Source: Phaseolus vulgaris
Taxonomy: Eukaryota; Streptophyta; Magnoliopsida; Fabales; Fabaceae
NCBI RefSeq assembly: GCF_000499845.2
Contig: NC_023756.2
Location: 7,525,481 to 7,589,480, forward strand
DNA length: 64,000 nt
Direction of reading: 5' to 3'
The notes under the pieces are model-generated. The model saw nothing but the letters and a program-made list of their open reading frames with translations, searched no databases and had not been told where the DNA came from. Made by a program: the position numbers and the translations under genes. Each line of letters opens with the position of its first letter. Position 1 is the stretch's first letter. Shown in pieces: positions 23,203 to 36,400 of the stretch.

Positions 23203-25540
23203 ATGAACTCTACCCAATTATCAGTCTCTATCCTTGATGGAAAAAATTACAATCGGTGGTGTGTGCAGATGAGAGTTTTGTTTGATTATCATGAGTTATG
23301 GGATGTCGTTGAGAGTGTAGTGTCTGCATTAGCGGATAATGCAACTTAGGCGCAACAACTAGTGTTGAACAAGATGCTTTGGTGTCTCCAAATCCAAGAG
23401 GAAAGCTTGAAGACCTTGCTGCTAGGTGTGTGTGTGTGTTGTCTAGTTGTTTGAAACTTGTTAATTCACTCCTTAAGATGATCGAAGTCCATTTGAATCT
23501 TTAACCTTTTGAAAAGATGAATTTTCTAAAATGCTGTTGAAATTTCAATAGGTTGTTTTTTCAAACAACAGGGTTGTTTTACCTTAGCAGTTTTTGAAAA
23601 GGTTTTGAAAAGCTTGACTTTGCTGTCAAGTCAATTCAACCGATTGTTTCGACAAAACAATCGATTTTTTTTCTGAAAACCTTAACAGAATTCTGTTAAG
23701 TGGTTTTAATATGCTTTAAATGATTCTAACTACCTTGGCTCCTTTATTAAATGTTTTTTACCACTTGGTTGGTCTATATAAAAGTGGTTTTACGCTCCTA
23801 ATCTTGGAGTAAGAGAAAGAGTTTATCAAAACAGTTTTTCCAAGATTTGAAAGAGTTTTGGATCATTCTTAAGTGTGTGGAATAAGATTGAGTTGTAATT
23901 CTGAACTTTAAGCTTTGTAATACCAGGTGTATTCTATTCCCTTCTTCCTTAATTACTATATTTCTATAGTTGTGTTGCCAAGGAGTGTTGTGTGTTCTTG
24001 AGGTGTTCAAGATCAACACTCTTGGTGTGGTTTGCCAAAGGTAGTGTGTTTCTTCATGGGTTCGAGGTCACTACTTTGTTGAGTGGTGTTTGTAATCTGA
24101 TTTTGATTGCATAGTGGATTACCCAGTGATTTCTGGGGACTTGATGTAGCTCTTGGTGTAAGAATGAACCAATATAAACTGCTTGTGTGTTTATCTCTTA
24201 CCCTTAACTCTTTAAATTATGTTTTTAAGTTGTTTAAGTTCTAACTGGTATAAACAACCGATTGTTTTTTTTTATATCATCTTAAAACAGTTTTAGGTCT
24301 TTGTTTCCTTGATTCTTTTCTCTATAATTCTTCTTTGGCTTTCATTATACCTTCAAAGTTTGCGAAAATCTTTTATAAACAATTCAACCCCCCCTCTTGT
24401 TTAAGGCCATATATTCTAACAAGTAGTGCATCGTGACCAGAAGAAGAAGGAAAAGAAGGATTTGTATGTCATCCATCAAGGGATGAATGACGAGACATTT
24501 GAGCAGGTAGAAGGAGCAACAACTACAAGTGAGGCTTGGATCATTTTGTCAACCAATTATAAAGGTGATGACAAGATCAAGAAGGTGCGTCTTCAAACCC
24601 CAAGACGCCAATATGAACTGCTGCAGATGGAAACCACAGAGACTATTGATGTCTATATAAATAAAGTTTTTGCCTTGACAATCAGATAAAGACCAAGGGT
24701 GAAACACATTCGGAGCAGGCAAAGGTGGAGAATATTTTGAGATCTTTAACTCCCAGATTTGAGCATGTTGTTGCCGCAATTGAAGAGGTCAATGACATTT
24801 CAACAATGACAGTAAGGTTATTGTCTGGTTCCCTATGAGCGCATGAGCAACAGATAAATGACAATAAGATTGAAAAACCAATTGAACAGGCTTTACAAGC
24901 ACAAGCCTCAATTGGTAGCTCCTATCATAAACACGATAGTTCACAAGGCAAAGGATAGGGACGTGGTGGTAGCTATTCCAGCAAAGGTCGTGGTGGCCAG
25001 AATCATGGAGGCATTGAGCAAAATAGCATTGGTTCCAATCACAATCCAAGTTCAAATAACTCTTGGCACGTAGGACGTGATCGCGAAGGACGAGGAGGCA
25101 TTTATAATAAATCAAATGTGAAGTGTTATAACTGTCACAAACGCGGCCATTATGCAAATGAGTGTATATCAAAAGGTGATAATCATGTTGCCAATTGTGC
25201 TCAAGAAGATAGTAATCACGAACAAGATGAAGAGGATCATGCAGTATTAATGACAACCAGATCAAATGAAACTCCAAACAACCAGACATGGTATTTGGAT
25301 ACATGTTGCACGAATTATATGTGGGTCAGAAAGAGCTGTTTGTAGATTTGGATGACTCATTTCGCACAAAAGTGAAATTCGGTGATGGCAGGTTCGTTCC
25401 GGTGACTGGAAAAGGGCGAATTCTTATCACATTGGAGAATGGTGATCACGGGTACATCTATGATGTTTTCTATGTACCTTATATGAAAAGTAATATGTTG
25501 AGTATGGGATAGCTGGCCGAAAAGGGTTACGTGATGCACA
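23203..25540 (+). pseudogene. gag-pr: Copia gag and protease, interrupted and frameshifted
   Basis: Gag starts at ATG 23203 (MNSTQLSVSILDGKNYNRW), meets a TAG at 23347, is interrupted by the solo LTR at 23363-24421 and resumes with HRDQKKKEKKDLYVIHQG. Several frame changes follow. The nucleocapsid zinc knuckle CYNCHKRGHYANEC lies at about 25121-25162 and is complete (C-x2-C-x4-H-x4-C). The protease segment contains WYLDTCCTNYM near 25291-25323, where the usual catalytic D-T-G reads D-T-C, so the protease would be dead even without the frameshifts. Conserved words such as KVKFGDGRFVPVTGKGRI and NMLSMG support the call. Confidence 0.85.
23363..24421 (+). mobile_element. Solo LTR (Copia, about 1.06 kb) nested in gag
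   Basis: The element starts TGTTGAACAAGATGC and ends ATATTCTAACA. It is flanked by ACTAG on the left and AGTAG on the right, a plausible 5-bp target duplication with one change. Removing it rejoins the gag coding sense (GCGCAACAA then GTAGTGCATCGTGACCAG). It has a TATA-like CTATATAAAAG near 23773 and the CAATTCAACCCCCCCTCTTG motif near its 3' end. No internal domain accompanies it, which fits LTR-LTR recombination. Confidence 0.75.
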
Positions 25541-25639
25541 TAGTTGAAAATAAATTCTCAATTTTTTATAAAAAAAGGGTATTTGATTCTTAAAATCTTT
25601 TTATCAAAAAACTGCATGTTTCTAGTAGATTTTCATATG

Positions 25640-26335
25640 GGTGATTTCAAGTGCTTGAATGCAATAGTGAATAATCAATCTTGGTTACGGCATTTGATTT
25701 AGGCACTTAAATTTTTAGAGTTTGGAAAATCTCTCCAAACGAAATTTAGTGAATGGCTTACCCCATACTCATCACCCTAATCAATTGTGTGAGGCTAGCA
25801 TTTTTGGAAAGAATCACAGGATACCATTTGTTAAGGAGCCTTGGTGTGTAAAATTCCTTTGGAGCTTGTTCATACTGATGTTTGTGGCTCGATGAACATA
25901 TCATCAATTGGAGGTAATAAGTATTTTTTTTAACCTTTATTGGTGATTTTTCAAGGAAAACTTGGATTTATCTATTGAAAAGCAAGGATGAGGTATTCCA
26001 CTGCTTTAAAATATTTGAAGCATTTGTTGAAAGACAGAGTGACAGACTAATTAAGATGGTGCGTAGTGATGGAGGGGGTGAGTACAAGTCTAATGAGTTC
26101 AAAAGGCATTGTGAAGAACTTGGGTTGCAACATAACATAACTTGTCCCTACACACCTCAACACAACGAAGTTGCCGAGAGAAAGAATAGAACAATCATGG
26201 ACATGGCGAGGAGAATGCTTAAAGCGAAAGGTATGCCAAATTATTTTTGGGCGGAGGTCGTAACATGTGCGGTATATTTGATAAACAGATCACCCACTCG
26301 GAGTGTTCCTAACACAATTCCGATTGAGGCATGAA
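25640..26335 (+). pseudogene. int: Copia integrase remnant
   Basis: Early text (about 25670-25870) still shows HH-CC-like and LVHTDVCG sense but with frame breaks. From 25975 to 26334 the frame is open and contains the DDE-core part MVRSDGGGEYKSNEFKRHCE and PYTPQHNEVAERKNRTIMDM, typical of Copia integrase, ending near NRSPTRSVPNTIPIEA before a TGA. The first catalytic Asp lies in VHTDVCG near 25870. Confidence 0.85.
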
Positions 26336-27200
26336 GCGGATTCAAACCCAATGTGCAGAACTTGAAGGTATTTGGGTCAATTACTTATTCTCATGTCCCC
26401 AAGGCAGCAAGATCGAAGTTGGATGATAAGGTAGTGAAGACCATTTTCATTGGATATAAGCATGGGGGATACAAATTGTACAATCCAATGACAAAGAAGG
26501 TGATTGTCAGTCGTGATGTTACATTTGCCGAAAATGAGGAATGACAATGAAATGCAGCAACTGAAATGGATTCGAAAAAACAATATATTTACGTTCGATG
26601 ATGTGGAAGATGGAGTCACTCTTGAAGCACCTACAATTCAACCTGAAGTTGTAATTCAACCTGAAGTTGTAATTCAACCTGAAGTTGCAAATCCAATTGC
26701 AACTATGATGGAGCGACCAAGAAGGCAGCAGCGACAACCTATACACCTTCAAGATTGCGAAGTAACTCTTGATGATGAAGTTGATGACAATGGAGATTTA
26801 GTTCACTTTGCTTTTCTTGCATATTCAGAACCCGTGAGACTTGCAGATGTCATTCAACACCCCAAATGGCAAGAGGCTATGAATGAAGAATTGATGGCGA
26901 TTGAAAAAAACAATACATTACAGCTCACTAATCTTCCAAAAGGACACAAAGCAATTAATGTGAAGTGGGTGTACAAGATTAAAGTGAAAGGAAATGGTGA
27001 GATTGATAGATACAAGGCAAGGTTGGTGGCAAAGGGATTCGAGCAAAGAGAAGACTATGATTACGAAGAAATATTTTCCCCTGTAGCTCGAATGGAAACA
27101 GTGAGATTAATCATTGCTTTAGCTGCACAAAGGCAATGGAAAATTCACCAAATGGATGTCAAGTCTGCGTTTCTAAATGGCTCACTTGATGAAGATTTTG
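26336..27200 (+). pseudogene. rt: Copia reverse transcriptase, N-terminal part only
   Basis: 26353-26544 holds the end of integrase (FIGYKHGGYKLYNPMTKKV). A frameshift leads into the frame 26504-27232. It has a short tandem (IQPEVVIQPEVV, 24-nt unit, near 26636-26690) and then RT: WQEAMNEELMAIEKNNT, INVKWVYKIKVKGNGEIDRY, KARLVAKGFEQ, and FSPVARMETVRLIIALAAQR up to MDVKSAFLNG. Downstream RT motifs including the YVDD active site are absent. Sequence after about 27200 is unrelated AT-rich DNA. Confidence 0.85.
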
Positions 27201-28636
27201 TAAGTATTAACTTCAACTATATATTTCTTTAAAGTAATGAGACAAAAGTTGTGACAGGTACTCAATCATTCCCCATAATTTAAAATAGTTCCATGATTTT
27301 ATTAATTGTCCATGCTTATATTGAGATTTCTCTTTTATTTTTTACTTTTTGCAATAATGCACTTAACATGTTGTGCGAATTGAGATGTGTTGACATTAAA
27401 TACAATATTGATCAACACCCATATTATAACACCTAAAGAAAAGTAGCTATGTAGTCCATTTTATATTTTCTTTAGTATGTTTTGTTCTTTTCCTGAGTAT
27501 TTCTTTTGTTATCAAACTTTAAATTTAACAATACATCTCACTTATTTTGTTTTGGAAATTATTTTACATTTTCCATGAAATTGATGATAAATTGTTATAT
27601 GGATTGAGCGTTAAATAGAGTTGGTCAAAAATAGTGAAGTTGCTGCATTATTTTGTAACAGTATTTTCTATAATTCAAGACATGTTAATAAGTGTTGAAC
27701 TATTTCCTATGTCAAAAGTCTTTATTTAATAATATGAAAACAACATACAGTGTTTTCCAAAATTATGCATACATGTACTAGTATATAATTTAAGTTTTGT
27801 CTTGTTGTGTTTACCATTTTCTATGTGGTTAACATGTAAAAGGCATCGACATAAATATTTCATTTCTAAAATTACTTTCTTCATTAGTCCGTCATGGACA
27901 TTGTATCTAAAAGATTACTAATGCTTTATTTTTTGCAAGTATCAAATGAATTAAACATACATATATGAAAATAACATATCGGAGCTCATTTTTTGTTACC
28001 AAGAATGTTTAAGGTATATTTAGTTCATTTTTATTTTATTTTATAGATCTTATATAATTATTTCATTATTTTGATAACGAAATGATGTTCTTTTCTATGG
28101 TTGTCTATACTTATCATTTATAATCCGAAATAGTAATTTATTTAGAATAACGGTCATTTCCAAAAAAATTCATGCATCATTTCAATACAAAGAAAGTATG
28201 AACATCATTTCTATGGTGCATTTTTTAGACATACATTGTGCTATGGTGGATTGAATTTATGTGTTGACTCATTAAAAGTTGGTCATTTCATAGTAAAACG
28301 TATAACGTACTTCTAAAGACTTTTTCAAACTCTTGCATTTTAAACTCATTGACTAATGTTCTTTTCTATGGTTGTCTATAGTTCTCACTCATAATAAAAA
28401 AAATAGCAATTTATTTATTATAACTGTCATTTCCAAAAATTTACAATTCCAAGATATTAAACCTTTTTTCCTTCTTTTATAGTCATAAAAACTATTAATT
28501 ATTACTTATTACTTATTATTTATAAATAGTACACATTTCAGCAATCACACTATTAGTTTGTATTTCTAAAAAGTTTTTGAACTATTTTCCTCTGTTAAAC
28601 CACTTGAGTGCTTCATTAAGGTTTAAACAAAAGAAA
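27201..28636. other. AT-rich flank between the Copia element and the B3 pseudogene
   Basis: No gene is seen. An imperfect direct repeat of about 90 bp (GTTCTTTTCTATGGTTGTCT, then a CAATTTATTTATTATAAC-like end) occurs at about 28085-28170 and 28358-28443. This interval would include the promoter of the B3 pseudogene. Confidence 0.5.
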
Positions 28637-29556
28637 ATGAACAACACAGACCCAACAGATATCATAAGCAGAGAAACACTGAGTACATTCAAGAGCATCA
28701 TAGATCATTCGAAGGTATGTTCTCATATTTATTTTCAACCAAATAGTTTCCAAAAGAATTTCTCCATATCTTTTTTTCTTTCTTTCTGTTTTAGGGTTAA
28801 CTAATATTTGACTGCATTCACATATAATTCTTATATTATCATAGAATGATTTTTTTGTGGACCGAGCCTTTGGAATAATATTTGGTACGAAATTTGATAT
28901 TATATGGACCCTTGCCGATCAAAGAGGAAATATGTTCAAGGTATGTTATAATATGGACCTCCACAATCCCTTGATCATTTACGATTGTGATGAAATGTGT
29001 AACTTGTACATGTTAAAAGAAGGATCTCATCAAATTCTCTTTTGTTACGTGGGGAGAGCTGTTTTGAAGTAACAATATCTGAGGATACGTTGTCTGAAGA
29101 TACTATCGTACATTTCTTTCTAGAGATTGAAAATTGAAGTTCATTAACATATCATGCACTTGTGCATTTTACACTAACTTTGACGGCTTCCCAGAGCATA
29201 GCAAGTCATCTGGTATTTTTTATAAGATACTTTCGTTTTATATATTATTAAATATATTAAATCAAAATGTATTTTTTTTCACAAATGCAAATATTTAACT
29301 TTTTATTGTTGTGTAGGATTTTCCTCTGCCTTTCGCAATTTATATAAGAGGTACATTTCAAAATGTAACTTTGCATGATCCAAACGAACAGGTGGAATGC
29401 AAAGTTCTAATCCGAAATATTTCAAAAAAGACTGTCAAATTGGAAAGTGGATTGAAATTTTTTTGCAGAGAATACTCACTTCAGGAGAATGATATAAAAT
29501 TATTTTTGAGGCAGATGATGAACATACATGGCAACACTTTCGAGTTATCATTATGA
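28637..29556 (+). pseudogene. B3-domain (REM/VRN1-like) transcription factor pseudogene
   Basis: I read four exon-like blocks: 28637-28714, 28845-29065, 29063-29212 after a one-base frame change, and 29317-29556. Two B3-like units follow one another. The first runs FFVDRAFGIIFGTKFDIIW to QILFCYVG, and after the frameshift near 29062 continues FEVTISEDT. The second runs LTLTASQSIASHL, then DFPLPFAIYIRG and VTLHDPNEQVECKVLI to KFFCREYSLQENDIKLF. These are the beta-strand words of plant B3 DNA-binding domains, and the YVG-F-V-I ending is typical. Besides the frameshift there is an in-frame TGA at 29135-29137. GT-AG borders are intact at 28715/28844 and 29213/29316. If functional it would have bound DNA in the nucleus. 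Family assignment is by motif pattern only. Confidence 0.6.
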
Positions 29557-30472
29557 AAATGATTTGATTGAAGGTTTATTGTAATGTATTTGGAATTCAA
29601 GACTATTTTTAAACTCAACATAAATTACAATTATTTTTTTTACTAATATCAGAATAATACTTAATAAATAATTATATTCTGTATTTCCTTTCTATGCTAT
29701 ATCCTCTATAGATGATTATTTTGGATCATAATACTTTTGTTTTTTTTTACATTATATATATATATATATATTTACATTATGTAATTAATAATTTATGTAA
29801 TTTTGATTTATAATTATCGTACAACATATTTAATACCATATTAAATGTAACATATTAAAGTTATTTTTTTTATTCTCATGTTCCTCCTCTCGGTCATCTG
29901 GTCTCACAGGCTGGGATGGTACCTGCAGAAGACACTCCAACGCTCAAGTCAGTTAGGGTGTCAGCACTCTCGGTTGTTAGAGTACTGTAGATAATGACGT
30001 ATATGGTTCTTGGAATTTGTGCTATGTATATTACCTTAATGGACCTTCATTGGTGGGCTGGTTTACGAGGTTGGTCCATATTTAGGGTTGTGTTAAACCA
30101 CCCTTAATTGTGGATTAATCCTACTGACTTGGTCAACCCATGACTCGTCGTCATGGGTCGATCTCGTCAGGTGACCTTCTCATTATGGTTGATTGGTTGA
30201 GTTCCTGACCGACTCACCCCAGTGCATAATTTAATATATTACATTTTAGAAAATAAATTTATTTAAATATATGTAATTTATTAATTATTTTAAATTCTAA
30301 TATTATGATTTAAATAAATATAAAATATTTAAAATATTCCCATGTGTAACACGGGTCAAAATACTAGGAATAATATATTTAGTTGGAGAATGAAAGTCGA
30401 AAAAACGTTCCAAACGACGAACATGAGAGTGCACATTATCGAGAGAGAATTCATCTGAGCACCTTCTTTCAC
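29557..30472. other. Intergenic region with a GC-richer dispersed repeat; CoA ligase promoter side
   Basis: (TA)n lies near 29753-29772. From about 29880 to 30225 the text changes to a GC-richer repeat (GGGATGGTACCTGCAGAAG, ACACTCCAACGCTCAAGTCA, GACTCGTCGTCATGGGTCGA), which resembles a common legume transposon fragment whose class I cannot name. About 30226-30370 is AT-rich and should contain the core promoter of the next gene; no clear TATA box can be singled out. Confidence 0.45.
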
Positions 30473-33400
30473 ATGGAGAAGATGGAAAAGATGGCAACTA
30501 CATTCCCACCTGTCAGAGATCCAAGGTCCGGTTTCAATCCCTTTTCCGGAACCTTCCACAGCCTCAAACCACCACTTATTCTCCCTCCTCCCAACGCCAC
30601 CATCTCCGCCGCTTCCTACATCCTCTTCCTCCGTCGCAACTCGCACTTTCCGGACTCCTCTACCGCCGTTATCGACTCAACCTCCGGCCACCGTCTCTCC
30701 TACCAAGAACTCATCCACCGCGCTGAGAACCTAGCCGCCAACCTCGCCACAGTTCTCAAACTATCAAAATCTCACACCGCGCTCGTTCTTTCCCCAAACA
30801 TCCTCCAAGTTCCGATCCTCTGTTTCGCGCTCCTCTCCCTCGGTGTGGTCATCTCCCCCGCGAACCCTCTCTCCACACGCCTCGAGCTCACGCGCCTCTT
30901 CCACCTCAGCAAACCTGCGATCGTCTTCGCAGTGACTTCAATCGCGGAAAAAACACGTGAGTTTCATGTCCGCACGGTCCTCCTCGACTCGCCCGAGTTC
31001 GACTCCCTCACTCGGACTAAGATTCAGCCTCTGAGTCCAATCCCCTCCACCACGCCGGTGACTCAGTCCGACGTGGCAGCGATTCTGTACTCTTCCGGCA
31101 CGACGGGGAAGGTGAAGGGCGTTATGCTTACACACCGCAACCTAACTGCGATAGCCGCGGGATACGACACGGTCCGCACGAAGCGCGCAGAACCCGCGGT
31201 GTTCCTCTATACGGTGCCGTATTTCCACGTGTACGGTTTCACGTTCAGCCTAGGGGCGATGGTGCTGTCGGAGACGGTGGTGATAATGGAGAGGTTCAGT
31301 TTGAGGGGAATGCTGAGCGCGGCGGAGAGGTTCCGAGCGACGCACATTACGGTGGTGCCGGTACTAGTGGTGGCTTTGACGAAAGACAGAGTGACAGACG
31401 AATACGAGTTGACGTCGTTGGAAGGGATCGTGTGCGGTGGAGCTCCACTGAGGAAGGAAATCCACGAGGCTTTCAAAACCAAATTCCCCAAGGTCCATAT
31501 CATGCAGGTAAGGTTTGCTTTCAATTTTGCATTTTATTTTCCTCTTTTTTTTTAAAAAAAACATATTTTTACATATTAATACAATTTTAATATTAATATA
31601 ATTAGTTATTAAAATAGTTTTTATTTATTTATGATCTATAACTATAATGAAATTCGTTTTTTTTTTTTTTATGATCATAAAGATGAACAGACATACCCTA
31701 TGTGTTTTCAATAACTTTTGTGTACTATTTTTGTTGGAAAACTTTTTCTTGATAGGGAAACAACCACTAAAATACAAACACTTCACACTTCTTTATAATA
31801 ATATAATAATATTTTAAATTAAAAAATAAAATAAAAATAATTAAAATATTATTATTTTAGGGTGTTAGGTGTATATTTTTACTATTTCTGATGTCAAATC
31901 ATCTCTCATTTTTGTCCGTCTAAATATTAATAATCCTACTTTTCTATATAATCATATTATAATCCTTAATATTATTATTTTAATATTTTTTTTATATTAT
32001 TTAATTATAAATTTATTTTTTATTATATATATTTATATAAAAAATAATCACATCAATAATTATATACATTCTCATTATTCTCAAAGTATCATTTATCAAA
32101 TTGTATCTTCTCATCCATTCTTAATTCAAACACAAAATATTAATAGTAAATTCACTCTACTTTTTACTGTTAGGTAGGCTGATTAATTATCTCAGTTAAT
32201 AATAAAAAATATATTATTTTTTCCATTGTAATCAATAAAAATTATTGAAAAACATTTAATTTTATCTAATAACTAGATTAGGAAATAAATTAATTTATTA
32301 TATTAATTTTAAAATTTATATTAACAGTTACTAATCAATTACTTGTTCTCGACTTAAAAATAAACCGAGAAAAAAACAGTCGAACTTAAATATAAATACA
32401 ATTTTAATTATTCCAATTTTATTTATTTTAACTATCCTAAAAATATTCTTATGTTTAAACTTAAATGTAATTCAAATAAATATGGAGTGTTTTTAAATAA
32501 TTTATTTTTATTTTATAATATGAAGAACATTAAATAAATTTATTTAAAGCTTTTGTTCAGTATATAATTAAATAATTTTATTTTCATCAAAGAGTAGAGG
32601 TAGTAGATAATATAGTATAAATTATTTTACTAAATTAAAATGTAACTATTTAAATAAAGGAATTATTATTTTGATTTCCATAACACATTTTATAAAAGTC
32701 AATAAATTTTTCACGGCAAACATAAATTAGAGATCATGCTAGGTGATGAATTTTGGAATAATTATCATAAAACTAAACAAAAATACTTTACATGATGATC
32801 ATTTTCATTGATTTATTATATAAAACCTTTAATATTGTTATTTATGTACTAAGTGATTGAGATATAATAAATGAAAATTAATTAGTGTATGTCTTTTCAA
32901 ATTAAGCCGAACAAGTTAGACTCATTCCTTTATAAAGGTTTTGAGTTAAAAGGATGGCGAAAACGTGATTGAGAGAAAACTTATTAAAAAAAGGTTTCTG
33001 AGTGATTAGCCATTATCAATACTATGTACCAATAATATTATTATAAAAAAAAAGTCAAAATGACTTCAAATTTAATATTTCGCACAAACAACATGTTTAA
33101 ATAATCAAATGAGTTTAACATTTACCTAATATTAGATAAAAAAAATAAAGTCAAATTAGATGATAATAAAAAAAATTAAATTAAAGATAAGAAATGTGTA
33201 TATGTATTTATCATCTTCAAAGGTTATAGTACACTTACATTTTCTTTAACTTTTGAAAGGCATATTCTTTCACATTATCTTTAATAAATAACACTGACAT
33301 TCCTTATATTTTAATTACCAGACACTTGCATCTCTTATTTTATCTATACAAATATTATTTTTATCTTTTCTTTATAAAAATTCTTTAATTTTTTTATATT

Positions 33401-36400
33401 TTAAAACTTTAATTTTTAAATTTCATAGTTTTATTTTAAGTTTTTGTTAGTATGATTTTTTTAAACAAACTAAAGAAAAGTGAGTTTTAACTTTAATAAG
33501 AATATAAGGAAAGTGAATGTTATTAACTATAAACATAAGATAAATTAATGTTTATTTAAAAAGTAGAAGAATGTGAATATTATTTTGTTAAAATAGAAGG
33601 ATGGTAAATATTTATATTAAAACAATAATTAGAAAATATACGAATTCATCTAATATTATCAAGAAAATGGATAATTAGAATTGCTTAAGAGTTCCCGTAA
33701 AAGAAAAAGTTTATGTCATAAGATTATTTTCATTGCTAAATGGTATATATTGGATCATAATATTAAGACGTGAATTTTGTGAGACCTCATAAAAAATAAC
33801 ATTAGGTCTCTTAAATAAGATATTGGATCATAAGGATAAAAAATTATTTTTCTATTTTAGAATTATATAGTTATATCCGCAACCAAATAAAACCTTAATG
33901 AGAGTGTTATAAGGCCTTTATATTGAAGTTAAAATTACAAAACGAAAATCTTAAAAATAATGTAGAACAGTAAAGCCCACAAAAATTAAATTAATATCTC
34001 ATAAAATTATTTCTCCAAAATATAATTGTCCTAATTGAAAAATAGTGTTCGAGTTATATTCCAGCTAAAAGAATAAATGTTATTAAGGTAGATTGTAAGC
34101 AATTGTGTTATCTAAAAATAATTTAAGTTACAGTCTATTATGTAAATTTGAATTATTTTTTAGTTGATATTATATATATATATATATATATATATTTTTA
34201 TTTTTTTTTTATTATTATTTTTTTATTTAATTAAATGTATAATAGTACTTTTTTTTCGTTAGTCAAGTTGATATTAGTAAATTGAATTTTGATATTTATT
34301 TAAAACTGTGTTGTCCCTGTCGTTGGCTTAGCCAACGTTACGTAATTTTTTAAAAAAAAAACATATTTCGTTGAAGAATGCCACCTTAGTTTTATTGATG
34401 CTATCTTACTGTAGTTAATAGAATTAATAAAAGAAATACAAAATGGTATTTTTTTTTCTTTAATTAAAATGTCTATATCTGTCTGCGTAATCAAAAACTA
34501 GTAGAAGCACATTATTATTCTTATTACCAATCATTTTATTATACGTGTTTCAATATAACACATAATTGTTTTAAAAATATTTAAGAATTATATATATATA
34601 TATATCACTAAAAAAATAATTAAATAAAAATAAATTTTAAAAATAAAAATAATTAGTCACTATTAATTAAACTACATTTTTATTTTGCTTCTAATTTTTT
34701 TATTTTTATAAAATTTGTAATTATTTCTTTTGTTCTTATATAAACTGTGTGTATATTTTGATTTTATTTCTTGTCAATTAATTTATTTAATTTTCATCTT
34801 CCAAATTTTTTAATTTATATATTTTAAAATAGATGAATAATCTTTATTTTACGATTTTTAAGAGATTTTTGGGATGATGAAATGCCAACCTTATATATGT
34901 TTACTTTAAATAATTATTTAGCATTTTATTCAATACACATATGATTAATTAATATAATATTAGGAATTAAAATTATAATTTCCATTTTTAAAATAACAAG
35001 AAATAACCAAATATTTTACTAGGAACTAAAAAGCCACTCGTTTTATAAGACTATAAGATATACTAGATATAATGTAACATACATATATAGAAATATATAG
35101 AAAGTTATGAAACATACTAAATCTATAACTATAATTTTACAAATTCAAACTAAAAATATTTCATAAGTATTATTAAAATATAAAGTCATAAATCATTATA
35201 ACATTATCACTTTCTATTATTATTTAGATAATATTATCAATGTTATTGCCTTTTAAAATCATTCAATAAACATAACAATTTCAAATTTTAATTTATTAAG
35301 AACTTATTAGTTGAATATTTATTATTTTGTTTCTACAAGTTGTGAGTTGAATACTTTCTTTTTGTTTTACAAGTTTTTTTATAAGTATTTTTGGAAGAAA
35401 AAGGAAATCAACTTCTTCATAGTTAAAGTTAACAATAGATAAATAAATAAAAAAGTAAAAAACTTATATAAGAGAACTTTATAAGTTAATTTATACATAA
35501 AGCTAATTTTACATTTTAAAGAAGTTAAGCTTTTATAATCTTTAATAATTGTGAATAAATTAATCATGCAAAAAGCAGGACAATAATAACACATATTACA
35601 TTTTCATAAAATGTCTTTAAGGACTTTGACATTTCACCAATGTATCTCGATATTCAAGAGTAACATCAATGTTAATTAATTAATATATTGATGTTTAGAT
35701 CTGAACGGTTCACCAAAATATTGAAGAATAATAATATATAAGAGAGAAATACGTAGAATATATATATTTAAATATTATTCATAAGTTATTATTATTGTGT
35801 TTGAATAATATTTGTTTATATATATGGAGTGTTTGTAAATGAAGAAATTATAGAAATTGAATATCTGATATGTAAATAATGTAGGGATACGGTTTAACTG
35901 AGTGTGCAGTTACCCGAACCGTTCCGGAGGAGGCTAATCAGGTGGGAACAGCAGGTAGACTGAAACCAGACATAGAAGCCAAAATTGTGAACCCACAAAC
36001 AGGGAAACTCATGCTTCCTGGTCAAAAGGGAGAACTATGGATCAAAGGACCTTATGTTATGAAAGGTAATTAATTAATTACTTTTGACTTTAATGCATGA
36101 CTCTGTCGTGTTTTCATGTTTTTTTTTTTTTGTCGGCGTTGTGTTTTCATGTGTTACTATAATATATAAATTTCATGTGTTTACTTACAAATTATTACAA
36201 AGTGAATTTTAAGCCTAACTCATCTCCAAAATTCACTTTGTAATATGGTATCAGAGTCATTTTGAACCTATCCTAACGAGTGTTTGTGTTGGGCATTTCG
36301 TGTCACCCGCTATCGGACCATTCATAATATATAGTCTCACGCACGAGTTGACAGTCTCGGCGTGAGGGATGTGTTGGAGATCTCATATCAACTAGAGATT

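Larger units (their letters stand above)
22790..27200 (+). mobile_element. Broken Ty1/Copia retrotransposon, 5' LTR through partial RT
   Basis: The order is LTR (22790-23175), primer-binding site (23178-23190), gag, protease, integrase, then reverse transcriptase, which is the Copia order. The element stops inside RT just after MDVKSAFLNGSLDED. No catalytic YVDD box, RNase H or 3' LTR follows. A younger solo LTR (23363-24421) interrupts gag. Stops and frameshifts occur throughout, so it is inactive. The codon sense is still easy to follow, so the decay is moderate. Confidence 0.85.

Noticed and set aside
24789..25304. 171-codon minus-strand frame across gag
   Set aside because: It is the antisense shadow of the Copia gag and zinc-knuckle region, whose plus-strand sense is clear.
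30356..31564. Several minus-strand frames over CoA ligase exon 1
   Set aside because: They are shadows in a GC-rich exon with a convincing plus-strand protein.
31869..32177. 102-codon frame in CoA ligase intron 1
   Set aside because: It lies in AT-rich intron sequence and has low-complexity composition (I, N, F, Y).
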